Source: a bacterium (lineage in GTDB: Bacteria; Bacillota; Clostridia; Lachnospirales; Lachnospiraceae). From it: a stretch of DNA of 64,000 nt. Below the pieces are notes generated by a model that was not told where the DNA came from, made no database searches, and saw only the letters and a list, made by a program, of their open reading frames with translations. This document shows positions 16,979-26,284 of the stretch, one piece after another. Within the stretch, counting starts at the first letter, position 1; every line of letters begins with the position of its first letter. The DNA is taken from contig JAQXMB010000042.1 in the NCBI GenBank assembly GCA_029012425.1, positions 26,908-90,907 on the forward strand. Direction: 5' to 3'. The translations under genes were made by a program, and so were the position numbers.

Positions 16979-17319
16979 GACTGCTGCTTCTCCTTTTCTT
17001 TGATCCGTTCAATCGTGTCCTCAACATCCTGCTCATATTTGCTCATTTCCACCTGAAGCGGTGTCGGATCTGTCTCCTTTTTCTTCAAACTGAAATGATT
17101 GAAGAAAATAAGGATTCCAAGCGAAAGCCCAATCGAATACCCAATTTCCAATCCTCCAATACTCTCCGGTGCTTTCCCTAACGATTGCTCATAAATCTGT
17201 GCAAACAGATTCACAATTCCGATATCATTATGAAACGCCATGATAGAAAATCCCGAACCGAAAAAAATTACAATCCCCACAAGTATTGCTTTGATAATTG
17301 TCCAGAGATTTCTATCCAT
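16975..17319 (-). CDS. spoVAA: Stage V sporulation protein AA, C-terminal-type only (114 aa)
   Basis: FFGSGFSIMAFHNDIG...SIGLSLGILIFFNHFSLKKKETDPTPLQVEMSKYEQDVEDTI resembles the C-terminal half of SpoVAA; the N-terminal domain is absent. Confidence 0.8.
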   Translation of the reverse strand: MDRNLWTIIKAILVGIVIFFGSGFSIMAFHNDIGIVNLFAQIYEQSLGKAPESIGGLEIGYSIGLSLGILIFFNHFSLKKKETDPTPLQVEMSKYEQDVEDTIERIKEKEKQQS

Positions 17320-17467
17320 TGCAGTCAGATTCTTTCATATTTTTGACCAGTTCTACACCATGTTGTCTCTGATAGCTTTGCTGTTTTCCCGTATAGTACT
17401 GGATTCCAAACCAGATGATGAGTACCAGAATGACAGCCAGAATAACCCGATAAATAAATTTTGCCAT
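17312..17467 (-). CDS. 51-aa single-TM protein overlapping the spoVAA start
   Basis: MAKFIYRVILAVILVLIIWFGIQYYTGKQQSYQRQHGVELVKNMKESDCNG*; GAGGGAG RBS; stop overlaps the spoVAA ATG (ATGGATAG). Below the ORF-track size cut-off. Confidence 0.65.
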   Translation of the reverse strand: MAKFIYRVILAVILVLIIWFGIQYYTGKQQSYQRQHGVELVKNMKESDCNG

Positions 17468-17521
17468 ATTCACACTCCCTCGTATTTCATTTCTTTGGAG
17501 TTAGTGTGTGAATATGGCAAA
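17460..17521. other. Perfect 16-bp inverted repeat with 30-nt loop covering the start codon of the 51-aa ORF
   Basis: TTTGCCATATTCACAC (17460-17475) / GTGTGAATATGGCAAA (17506-17521). Confidence 0.9.
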
Positions 17522-17548
17522 TTATTATTCGCTCTATTAATTTCTTTT

Positions 17549-18163
17549 TTATGCTACATTCTTGTTAACAGCTAACATCGCACGGGAGATTGCACTTCCT
17601 ACGATAAAGCAAAGCAGCGCCTCTATCAGGCCGTTTACTCCAACAAAAGCCATTACAAACATGAACGGGTTTGCCGCACCAAGCGCACTCACAAATCCCT
17701 GAATGTAATCTGTCTGATAGAAGAAAATTACGATACAACTCATAAAGAATAATGTATTCAACAGTGGACAGCAAAGATTTGCAATCATAAGACTTACCGC
17801 ATCTTTTGTGCATATCTTTTTCAACAAAGCATAAATCAGTCCTGTCAACCATCCCATCAGCGTACGGGCTACGACACATGTAACAAAAGTTCCAACCGGA
17901 TTAATCTGAAGAAGCATCGCTCCAAATGGACTCATTCCAAAGCACTGCATAAAACTTGTAATACCAAATACAGCACCAAGAATCGCTCCTCCTACAGGAC
18001 CCATAAGAACCGAACCCACAGCAACAGGCACAACGATCAAAGTAATCTCAAGACCGAGTGTGCGAATATATCCAATCGGAGTAAACGCAAGAATAAAAAT
18101 AATGGCTACGAACATCGCCATCTCAACCATTGCCACGGTTCTCTGTCTCCGCTCATTTCTCAT
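17549..18163 (-). CDS. ECF transporter S component (possibly pantothenate-type)
   Basis: GPVGGAILGAVFGITSFMQCFGMSPFGAMLLQINPVGTFVTCVVARTLMGWLTGLIY; start at 18163 with GGAGTT RBS. Confidence 0.8.
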   Translation of the reverse strand: MRNERRQRTVAMVEMAMFVAIIFILAFTPIGYIRTLGLEITLIVVPVAVGSVLMGPVGGAILGAVFGITSFMQCFGMSPFGAMLLQINPVGTFVTCVVARTLMGWLTGLIYALLKKICTKDAVSLMIANLCCPLLNTLFFMSCIVIFFYQTDYIQGFVSALGAANPFMFVMAFVGVNGLIEALLCFIVGSAISRAMLAVNKNVA

Positions 18164-18182
18164 AAAAAATAACTCCTTTAAT

Positions 18183-18232
18183 CTGCAAAAATTCCCGACA
18201 GACAACAAAAAGCTGCTGCCTGCCGGGATTTT
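18183..18232 (-). terminator. Terminator after etfA
   Basis: Minus strand CCCGGCAG...CTGTCGGGAATTTTTG. Confidence 0.7.
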
Positions 18233-18267
18233 ACACCTCAAAAATACTATGTATTTCGAACTGTCAA

Positions 18268-19311
18268 TTATTTAGCGTTTGCTTTGATTGCCTCAGTAAG
18301 TGCAGGAACAATCTTATTCAGATCTCCTACGATACCGTAGTCAGCTACATCAAAGATCGGAGCATCTGCATCCTTATTAATTGCAACAATAAGGTCAGAC
18401 TCTTCCATACCGGCTACATGCTGGATTGCTCCGGAAATACCGATTGCAAAGTAGACATTCGGACGAACAGTCTTTCCGGTCTGTCCTACCTGATAATCAG
18501 GTGCTAACCAACCGTTCTCAACAACTGCACGCGAGCAGCTTACCATTCCGCCCAATGCATCTGCTAAATCCTGAAGCATCTTGAAGTTCTCAGCACTTCC
18601 AACTCCACGACCACCGGATACAAGGATCTTTGCATCCATGATGTTCTCAACCTGACCAACCGCCTTAACAACTTCCGTGATTTCTACATATCTGTTGTTC
18701 GGAGTAAATCCGGGATTGTACTCAATAACATTTGCCTTTGCACCTGCAATTGGATCAATCTTCTGCATAACACCGGGACGAACAGTTGCCATCTGAGGTC
18801 TGTTATCCGGGCAAGCGATGGTAGCAATCGTGTTTCCGCCAAATGCAGGACGGGTCATAAGTAACTGATTGTGCTTCTGCTCGTCTTCTTTTCCGGGAGC
18901 AGCTACTAACGGGAAGTCACCGATCTCAAGAACTGTACAGTCTGCTGTCAAACCGGTTGCAACTCTTGCAGATACAGTAGGTCCAAGATCACGACCAATA
19001 GCGGTTGCACCAACCAGCATAATCTCCGGCTTGTACTCATTGATTACGGAAGCAAGTGCGTGAGCGTAAGGCTCGGTTCTGTATGTCTCTAACTCGGGAT
19101 CATCTACAACGATTACCTTGTCTGCGCCGTACTCAGCGAGCTTATCACACAAGTTCTTTACATTAGATCCCAAAAGTACTGCTGTAACATCTGTTCCTAA
19201 ATCTGCAGCCAGCTCCTTAGCTTTTCCAAGCAGCTCGAAAGCAATGGAACTAATCTCATTGTCTACCTGCTGTGCGTAGATATATACGCCCTTATATTCT
19301 TCTAAACCCAT
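18268..19311 (-). CDS. etfA: Electron transfer flavoprotein subunit alpha
   Basis: LVSGGRGVGSAENFKMLQDLADALGGMVSCSRAVVENGWLAPDYQVGQTGKTVRPNVYFAIGISGAIQH. Confidence 0.97.
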   Translation of the reverse strand: MGLEEYKGVYIYAQQVDNEISSIAFELLGKAKELAADLGTDVTAVLLGSNVKNLCDKLAEYGADKVIVVDDPELETYRTEPYAHALASVINEYKPEIMLVGATAIGRDLGPTVSARVATGLTADCTVLEIGDFPLVAAPGKEDEQKHNQLLMTRPAFGGNTIATIACPDNRPQMATVRPGVMQKIDPIAGAKANVIEYNPGFTPNNRYVEITEVVKAVGQVENIMDAKILVSGGRGVGSAENFKMLQDLADALGGMVSCSRAVVENGWLAPDYQVGQTGKTVRPNVYFAIGISGAIQHVAGMEESDLIVAINKDADAPIFDVADYGIVGDLNKIVPALTEAIKANAK

Positions 19312-19337
19312 TTTTTTCACCACTTTTCTTTATAATA

Positions 19338-20120
19338 TTAGATAATGTGTTTCTCGGTTAACTTGCTCATGATGTAGTTTACTGACTCGGTAGGATCTAA
19401 AGCAACCTTCTCGCCTGCACCCTTGCGAACCTTGTCAGAAGCCTTCGCAATCTTGGTGGGAGATCCTTTAAGTCCTAAGTTTGAATCATCAACATCCTTT
19501 AAGTCTGCTCTGCCCCATACGGTTACTTCTTTGTCATATGCATCGAAAATTCCGCCGGGTGTCATATATCTGGGAACATTAAGCTCTGATAATGCTGTGA
19601 TTAAGCAGGGCATCTGAGCCTTAACCATATGATATCTGTCTTCATACTGACGCTTAACAACTACGCTGTCACCCTCGACCTTGATATCTGCTGCATATGA
19701 GATAACAGGTAACTGAAGATGCTCTGCAATCTGCGGTCCTACCTGAGCGGTATCACCGTCGATTGCCTGACGACCGGTAATGATTAAATCATAATCGATA
19801 TTTCTGAGTGCGCCTGCGATTGTTGTTGATGTCGCCCATGTATCAGCTCCACCAAGTACACGATCGGTAACAAGAATTGCATTGTCTGCGCCCATAGCCA
19901 TTGCCTCACGAAGTACATCGTCAGCCTTGGGAAGACCCATAGTAAGTACAGTTACTTCTGCGCCGGTCTGCTCTTTAATTCTTAATGCTGCCTCTAATCC
20001 GGCTTTGTCATCCGGATTCATGATTGCAAGCATAGCTGCTCTATCAAGTGTTCCATCAGGGTTAAACTTAACGCCGCCCTTGGTATCAGGAACCTGTTTA
20101 ATACATACTACGATTTTCAT
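19338..20120 (-). CDS. etfB: Electron transfer flavoprotein subunit beta
   Basis: MKIVVCIKQVPDTKGGVKFNPDGTLDR...DLIITGRQAIDGDTAQVGPQIAEHL. Confidence 0.97.
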   Translation of the reverse strand: MKIVVCIKQVPDTKGGVKFNPDGTLDRAAMLAIMNPDDKAGLEAALRIKEQTGAEVTVLTMGLPKADDVLREAMAMGADNAILVTDRVLGGADTWATSTTIAGALRNIDYDLIITGRQAIDGDTAQVGPQIAEHLQLPVISYAADIKVEGDSVVVKRQYEDRYHMVKAQMPCLITALSELNVPRYMTPGGIFDAYDKEVTVWGRADLKDVDDSNLGLKGSPTKIAKASDKVRKGAGEKVALDPTESVNYIMSKLTEKHII

Positions 20121-20161
20121 GTATTTTTTCTCCTTTTATTATTTATTATGGCGGATTACGA

Positions 20162-21316
20162 CTATTTAAGAAGTGCACCAGAGATAACCATACGCTGAAC
20201 TTCTGATGTTCCCTCATAGATCTCAGTGATCTTAGCATCACGCATCATTCGTTCTACATCGTACTCTCTGATATATCCGTATCCTCCAAAGAGCTGTACA
20301 CACTCGGTTGTAACAGCCATTGCAGTCTCAGCAGCAAACAACTTAGCCTTTGCAGCTTCTACTGAATAAACCTTCTGGGTTGCCTTAGCCATAGCAGCCT
20401 TGTAAACCAAAAGCTGGGCAGCTTCAACTCTTGCAGCCATATCTGCAAGCTTAAACTGTGTATTCTGCTGTGCAGCGATTGCACGACCAAACTGCTTTCT
20501 CTCCTTGGTATATTCAATGGTGCGCTCTAATGCGCCCTCAGCGATACCAAGTGCCTGAGCAGCGATACCGATACGACCACCATCCAGAGTATGCATTGCA
20601 ATCGGGAATCCCTTTCCTTCGGGTCCAAGCAAAGCATCCTTAGGGATTCTGCAATCTTCGAAAATTAACTCGTAGGTTGAAGATCCACGGATACCCATCT
20701 TCTTCTCCTTGGTTCCGAATGAGAATCCGGGAGCGCCCTTCTCAACGATGAATGCAGAGAAGTTTTTCTTCTTTCTTCCGCGCTTGTCCACAGTAATACT
20801 TGTGATAGCGATTACGATATAAACATCTGCAACCTTACCGTTGGTGATGAAGCACTTAGAGCCGTTAAGAACCCACTCATCTCCATCCAATACAGCCTTC
20901 GTCTGTGCTCCCTGCGCATCAGTACCTGCACCGGGCTCGGTAAGTGCGAAAGCTCCAAGTAACTCACCTTTTGCAAGGGGAGCAACATATTTCTGCTTCT
21001 GCTCTTCCGTACCATAGGTCATAATCGGATCGATGCAAAGTGAGGTATGTGCAGAAACGATAACACCAGTCGTACCACAAACCTTTGATAACTCCTCTAC
21101 GCACATTACATATGTAAGGGGATCACATCCCTGTCCGCCGTACTCCTTCGGTACAGGAATTCCTAAAAATCCATATTTAGCCATCTTTGCAACAGTCTCA
21201 GCGGGGAAAGCTTCTGTCTCGTCAGTCTCCTGCGCAAGGGGCTTTACTTCTGTCTCGGCAAACTCTCTGAATAAAGAGCGGGCCATTTCATGCTTTTTAT
21301 CTAAAGAAAAGTCCAT
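20162..21316 (-). CDS. bcd: Butyryl-CoA dehydrogenase (acyl-CoA dehydrogenase family)
   Basis: [33 protein letters not shown]...[14 protein letters not shown]...[34 protein letters not shown]; in the thl-hbd-bcd-etfBA cluster. Confidence 0.96.
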   Translation of the reverse strand: MDFSLDKKHEMARSLFREFAETEVKPLAQETDETEAFPAETVAKMAKYGFLGIPVPKEYGGQGCDPLTYVMCVEELSKVCGTTGVIVSAHTSLCIDPIMTYGTEEQKQKYVAPLAKGELLGAFALTEPGAGTDAQGAQTKAVLDGDEWVLNGSKCFITNGKVADVYIVIAITSITVDKRGRKKKNFSAFIVEKGAPGFSFGTKEKKMGIRGSSTYELIFEDCRIPKDALLGPEGKGFPIAMHTLDGGRIGIAAQALGIAEGALERTIEYTKERKQFGRAIAAQQNTQFKLADMAARVEAAQLLVYKAAMAKATQKVYSVEAAKAKLFAAETAMAVTTECVQLFGGYGYIREYDVERMMRDAKITEIYEGTSEVQRMVISGALLK

Positions 21317-21495
21317 GATTTACACTCCTTTTTTGATTATTAATTGAATAAATAAAATAGCTATTCAGGCATTATCTCGATTACGCTAAAGCTCCATCTC
21401 GATAATGATTCACACCAAAGAAATCGCCACACATGTATTCATTCATACAGGTATGCTTCCTACATGATGTGCCGATTGCTCTGGCTTTGAATCGT

Positions 21496-22368
21496 TTAGA
21501 TAGCATCAACGGGTGTCTTCGTACGATCTGCGTTGTAAACATAGAATCCTTTTCCGCTCTTAGCACCCAGATTTCCACCGCGAACCATCTTACGAATTAA
21601 CGGACATGCGCGATACTTGCTGTCTCCGGTCTCATTGTAAAGTACATCCATGATTGCAAGGCAGATATCCAAACCAATGAAATCTCCTAACTCAAGGGGG
21701 CCCATGGGATGGTTTGCGCCAAGCTTCATAGCTGCATCGATACCTGCGATGTCAGATACACCTTCCATCTTAATGAAAGCTGCCTCATTAATCATCGGAA
21801 TAAGGATACGGTTAACTACGAATCCTGCTGCCTCGTTAACCTGAACTGCAGTCTTTCCGATTTCAGCAGAGATCTTCTTGATTGCGTCAACGGTCTCTAC
21901 GGGTGTATTTACACCGGCGATAACCTCAACCAGCTTCATGCGATCAGCAGGGTTGAAGAAATGCATTCCGATCATCGGACGGGTAAGTCCGTTTCCAATC
22001 TCAGTGATTGAAAGGCTTGATGTATTAGAAGCGAAGATACACTCCGGCTTTGCAATCTTGTCAAGCTCTGCAAAAGTTGTCTTCTTAACTTCCATATTCT
22101 CAAAAGCTGCCTCAACGATCAAATCGCAGTCTGCACAAAGGTCTTCCTTTAAGCCGGGAGTAATCTTTGCAAGAATTGCATCTACAGCTTCCTGAGTCAT
22201 TTTTCCTTTTTCAACAAGTCTTGCATATCCTTTTGCAATCTTGTCTTTTCCGCCCTGTGCCCACTCCTGCTTGATATCACACAGTGCAACTTCATAGCCG
22301 TCAACCATAGCAAATGCCTTAGCAATGCCCTGTCCCATAGTTCCGGCACCAATTACGCCTACCTTCAT
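21496..22368 (-). CDS. hbd: 3-hydroxybutyryl-CoA dehydrogenase
   Basis: MKVGVIGAGTMGQGIAKAFA...GMHFFNPADRMKLVEVI...NHPMGPLELGDFIGLD. Confidence 0.97.
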   Translation of the reverse strand: MKVGVIGAGTMGQGIAKAFAMVDGYEVALCDIKQEWAQGGKDKIAKGYARLVEKGKMTQEAVDAILAKITPGLKEDLCADCDLIVEAAFENMEVKKTTFAELDKIAKPECIFASNTSSLSITEIGNGLTRPMIGMHFFNPADRMKLVEVIAGVNTPVETVDAIKKISAEIGKTAVQVNEAAGFVVNRILIPMINEAAFIKMEGVSDIAGIDAAMKLGANHPMGPLELGDFIGLDICLAIMDVLYNETGDSKYRACPLIRKMVRGGNLGAKSGKGFYVYNADRTKTPVDAI

Positions 22369-22568
22369 TTGATAGATCCTCCTTATTATATGTATATATT
22401 TTAGTTTTGTAAGAATCCACGGATTGCATTATGCTTCGCATTTCCGCAATCCTATGGACACTCGTAATCCGCCTTATCAGGCTACTTACTCGTGTCCATG
22501 AATGTTTCTAATGTTCAGATAACAACGCGAATAAATTCTCGTGTTATCTGCTCATTGAAACCGGATTC

Positions 22569-23762
22569 TTACTGCTCATACTTCTCAACGATTGTAGAGC
22601 ATCCCATTCCACCACCGATACACAGTGTAGCAAGACCCTTCTTAGCCTCAGGTCTCTTCTGCATCTCGTGTAACAATGTAACAAGGATACGACAACCGGA
22701 TGCACCAACCGGATGTCCGAGTGCGATAGCACCACCGTTAACATTTACCTTGCTCATATCGAAGTTCAGATCTCTTGCAACTGCGATAGACTGTGCAGCG
22801 AATGCCTCGTTTGCCTCAACAAGGTCCATATCCTCAATGGTAAGACCGGTCTTAGCAAATACCTTTCTGGTAGATGCAACAGGACCAACACCCATAATCT
22901 CGGGCTCAACTCCGCCAAGAGCTCCGCCTACCCATGTAGCCATAGGAGTGATTCCCAATTCTTTTGCCTTCTCTTCGCTCATAACAACAACTGCTGCAGC
23001 ACCGTCGTTGATTCCTGAAGCGTTACCAGCGGTAACAAGTCCACCCTGCTTTCCTGAGCAGCACTTCAAGTTGCCAAGGCTCTCAGCGGTTGTTCCGGGA
23101 CGAGGTCCCTCATCCTTAACAAAGTCAACGATTTCTTTCTTAACCTTAACAGGTACGGGAACGATCTCATCATCAAACTTGCCGGCTGCGATAGCTGCTT
23201 CGCACTTCTGCTGGCTGTTTGCAGAGAACTCATCTAACTCCTCACGGGTAATGCCATATTTATCACAAACATTCTCAGCAGTAATCATCATGTGATACTG
23301 GTTAAAGGCGTCTGTCAATGCATCGTTAACCATTGTATCAATGATTGTAGCATTGTTCATACGATATCCAAAACGAGCCTTTGTCATAGCGTAAGGAGCC
23401 ATTGACATATTCTCCATACCACCTGCTACAACGATATCAGACTGGCCTGCAAGAATCTGAGCAGCTGCCTCATTTACACACTTCAGACCAGAGCCGCATA
23501 CAACATTCAAGGTAACTGCGGGAACCTCAATCGGTAAACCGGCCTTGATAGAAGCCTGACGAGCTACATTCTGTCCCTGAGCTGCCTGAATTACACATCC
23601 CATTAATACTTCGTCAACCTGCTCAGGCTTAACACCTGCTCTCTTGATTGCCTCTTTGATTACGATTGCACCTAACTCTGCTGCAGGGGTGTTGCTTAAT
23701 GCACCACCCATTTTGCCGATTGCAGTACGGCAAGCTGATGCGATTACTACTTTGTTTGCCAT
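22569..23762 (-). CDS. thlA: Acetyl-CoA C-acetyltransferase (thiolase)
   Basis: [18 protein letters not shown]...[16 protein letters not shown]...[25 protein letters not shown]...CIGGGMG. Confidence 0.97.
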   Translation of the reverse strand: MANKVVIASACRTAIGKMGGALSNTPAAELGAIVIKEAIKRAGVKPEQVDEVLMGCVIQAAQGQNVARQASIKAGLPIEVPAVTLNVVCGSGLKCVNEAAAQILAGQSDIVVAGGMENMSMAPYAMTKARFGYRMNNATIIDTMVNDALTDAFNQYHMMITAENVCDKYGITREELDEFSANSQQKCEAAIAAGKFDDEIVPVPVKVKKEIVDFVKDEGPRPGTTAESLGNLKCCSGKQGGLVTAGNASGINDGAAAVVVMSEEKAKELGITPMATWVGGALGGVEPEIMGVGPVASTRKVFAKTGLTIEDMDLVEANEAFAAQSIAVARDLNFDMSKVNVNGGAIALGHPVGASGCRILVTLLHEMQKRPEAKKGLATLCIGGGMGCSTIVEKYEQ

Positions 23763-23791
23763 TTTTTCGTTCTCCTTTTCTTAATTATGCT

Positions 23792-23805
23792 GTTAATTTT
23801 TTAAC
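23792..23805. promoter_or_regulatory. Rex-type operator GTTAA-TTTT-TTAAC upstream of thl
   Basis: Perfect GTTAANNNNTTAAC palindrome (extended TTGTTAAAAAATTAACAG on -) about 30 bp from the thl ATG. Confidence 0.75.
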
Positions 23806-24001
23806 AATCTTTCAGAAAAAATAAATGCTCTTTCGAGCTTCTGTAGGTAGATTGTACCATGAACCTGTGTCCTTTGCAACTGAAATCTGGAAAGATTTCA
23901 TAAAAAAGAGCTATATTTTGTCAAATCATACAAACTGTCAATCACATTGTCATTTATGGGTATCTGTGCTACAATTCTATCATTGAGGGGGAACTGAAAC
24001 T

Positions 24002-25201
24002 ATGAAATTTTATAAACCTGAACAGCTGCGTGAGGGGATGCGCCTGGCGAAACCGGTCTACAACCGACAGGGTGTTCTTCTTTATGAGCGTGGCGATATA
24101 CTGACATCAAACATGATCAGTAATATTCTGCACTTCGGGCTGCTTGGTGTTCTCATTCTTGACCCGGATGAGACCCTGACTCCTGTCAGTGCCACAGAGC
24201 AAAAAATTGAGATGCTTCAGACAAGCTGCATGTTCCGCCTGCGGGATTGCCTGATTGCAATCAGCAAAGGACATAAACCTCAGGATCTTCATCCTTTAGT
24301 TGAACACATCTGCAGTCAGATCTGTTCCATCCGCGGGCGTCTAAGCTTTTCACAAACGCTTCGAAGCAGCGAGGATTACAATTATAAGCATGCCGTATGC
24401 ACAGCCATGCTCTGTGCAATGATTGCAAGAAATCTGGATTACCCGACAGAATCCATGCATGATCTCGTGTCGGCAGCCCTTCTTTCCGATTTTGGATACC
24501 TGTATGTTCCTAAAAATATATTGGAGAAAAAGGAGTCCTCGTTTACCCGTATTGATCTTGTAACGATGGATCAGTACCGCGAAAAGGCGCTTCATCTGCT
24601 TCAGCAGCAAAGCAATCCGTATGCACTTGGGGAGGATACCTTTACGATATTAAATCAGTTCTTGGGAGTACAGCGAAAGGAGAATCCTCATCTGAACACT
24701 TCCATGTGGCTGCTCTCCACGAGAATTCTTATGGTGGCAGATAAATATGACCGCATGACCGCCATGAGCTTAAACCATAGTCCGAAATCATTGCTGGCTG
24801 CGCTCAGACATCTGCGAGCAATGGATGGAATTTATGATTCGATTGTTGTTGATGCGCTCTCTGACTCGCTTGTCATCTTAAGTGTCGGTCAAAGTGTTAC
24901 ACTGAGCAATCAGAGTCTTGCAACCGTCCTCTCCGTCAATGAAGAGGATCCGTTATATCCGCAGGTTCTCGATGCAGGCAACAATAAGGTATATGATCTT
25001 GGAAGCCCGAAGCTTCGCGATATCATAGAAATCACAGACATCGCAACAACCGTTGATCGGCGATATGTATGCGATGAGCAGACGCTCAGGCACTTTGTCC
25101 CGGATTCCAGACTTCAGGCAACCACCCGGCGTATCCGTATGCGCCTCGAAAAAGCAAAACAACGCGAGCGCGCAAGAAAACATAAACAAAGCCCACAGTA
25201 A
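24002..25201 (+). CDS. Degenerate HD-GYP-like domain protein (399 aa)
   Basis: N-terminal KPEQLREGMRLAKPVYNRQGVLLYERGDILT, then YNYKHAVCTAMLCAMIARNL...LLSDFGYLYVPKNIL, i.e. HD-GYP-like but with the HD and GYP residues replaced. Confidence 0.7.
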   Translation: MKFYKPEQLREGMRLAKPVYNRQGVLLYERGDILTSNMISNILHFGLLGVLILDPDETLTPVSATEQKIEMLQTSCMFRLRDCLIAISKGHKPQDLHPLVEHICSQICSIRGRLSFSQTLRSSEDYNYKHAVCTAMLCAMIARNLDYPTESMHDLVSAALLSDFGYLYVPKNILEKKESSFTRIDLVTMDQYREKALHLLQQQSNPYALGEDTFTILNQFLGVQRKENPHLNTSMWLLSTRILMVADKYDRMTAMSLNHSPKSLLAALRHLRAMDGIYDSIVVDALSDSLVILSVGQSVTLSNQSLATVLSVNEEDPLYPQVLDAGNNKVYDLGSPKLRDIIEITDIATTVDRRYVCDEQTLRHFVPDSRLQATTRRIRMRLEKAKQRERARKHKQSPQ

Positions 25202-25222
25202 TAAATACCGTGGGCTTTATTC
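25192..25222 (+). terminator. Terminator GCCCAC...GTGGGCTTTATT
   Basis: Stem-loop and T-rich tail after the 24002 ORF. Confidence 0.8.
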
Positions 25223-25224
25223 AT

Positions 25225-25788
25225 TTACGATGATAACTTATTACTCATCTTTTCCGGTTGAACCAATTGTTCCCATTCATTTCTTGTGATTGCATACGCA
25301 TAGGAAATCGTATTCTTCGGGTCCGGATATTCCTTCACTTTCTTCATACCGTTGGCAATTGCTGTCGCATATGATCCGACATTTGTATATTTCATATAGG
25401 AAAAAATCATGTCGTAATCCGTGTTTTCAAACACCCAGTCGCGGCAGGCTCTTGCCGCTTCTTTTCCCAAGCCTCTTCTCCAGTATTTTTTATGGATATG
25501 GTATCCGATTTCCGGAAGCATCTCCCCGTCAATATTCTGAATGGAAATCCCACAGTCCCCGATAAACTCGCCGCTCTCCTTAAGCACGACCGCCCAGAGT
25601 CCGAAGCCGTATTTCTCGTAGTTGTCAAGATTCCAGATAATCCAATTTCGAGTTTTTTCTTCATCAAAAGGCGCCGGATAGTGCTGCATCGTCTCTTCGT
25701 CCGACATGATCTCATAAAGTGCATCAAAATCTTCCAATGAATAGTTTCTGAGCAGCAACCGCTCTGTTTCAATTATGTAGTCACTCAT
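25225..25788 (-). CDS. GNAT family N-acetyltransferase (RimJ/RimL-like)
   Basis: IIETERLLLRNYSLEDFDALYEIMSDEETMQHYP...EIGYHIHKKYWRRGLGKEAARACRDW. Confidence 0.93.
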   Translation of the reverse strand: MSDYIIETERLLLRNYSLEDFDALYEIMSDEETMQHYPAPFDEEKTRNWIIWNLDNYEKYGFGLWAVVLKESGEFIGDCGISIQNIDGEMLPEIGYHIHKKYWRRGLGKEAARACRDWVFENTDYDMIFSYMKYTNVGSYATAIANGMKKVKEYPDPKNTISYAYAITRNEWEQLVQPEKMSNKLSS

Positions 25789-25844
25789 TTCTATATTATT
25801 ATTCTCCTTCTTTCCTATCGTACCCCATCAACTTACTTTTTGGG

Positions 25845-26284
25845 GTCATGCGTACACATATAGCGCAGGCACGCTCGCGCTACTTGTCGCTGGCAGTGGT
25901 ACATAAGCGCCCAAAATACGGACGCAAAGTACCAGCCGCTCCAAAGTACCTGCTGGATATATGTGTATCGCATTCCCTGTCCACGCTACGAAAAGCTTGA
26001 CAAGGTCAGTGCCCGCGCTTCCATGAAGATTACTGCCAATGCCATTATTTACGCTGCCGGCAAGGTTTATGGCAGTTCCCATCAGCAGCGACATTTGTCT
26101 GGCGCAGCGCGAGCGTATCGTAAATGTTCCGCCTGGCATATCTGAAAGCCGAAGACTATTTGTGCGTAGGACAAATCGAGTCGAGGCTGAAGGAACAGTG
26201 AGACACCGACAGGCAACCGGAGCAGGTGATGGGATGCTGCCATGATATTGCCGGCAAGGTTTGTGGCAGTTCCCATCAGGTACT
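25845..26284. repeat. Composite structured intergenic repeat, copy B
   Basis: Collinear with copy A (5581 onward): GGTCATGCGTACACATATAGCGCAGGCACGCTCGCGCTACTTGTCGCTGGCAGTGGTACATAAG... Confidence 0.9.

Noticed and set aside
24002-25201. Active HD-GYP c-di-GMP phosphodiesterase
   Set aside because: The HD and GYP signature residues are not present in the translated sequence.
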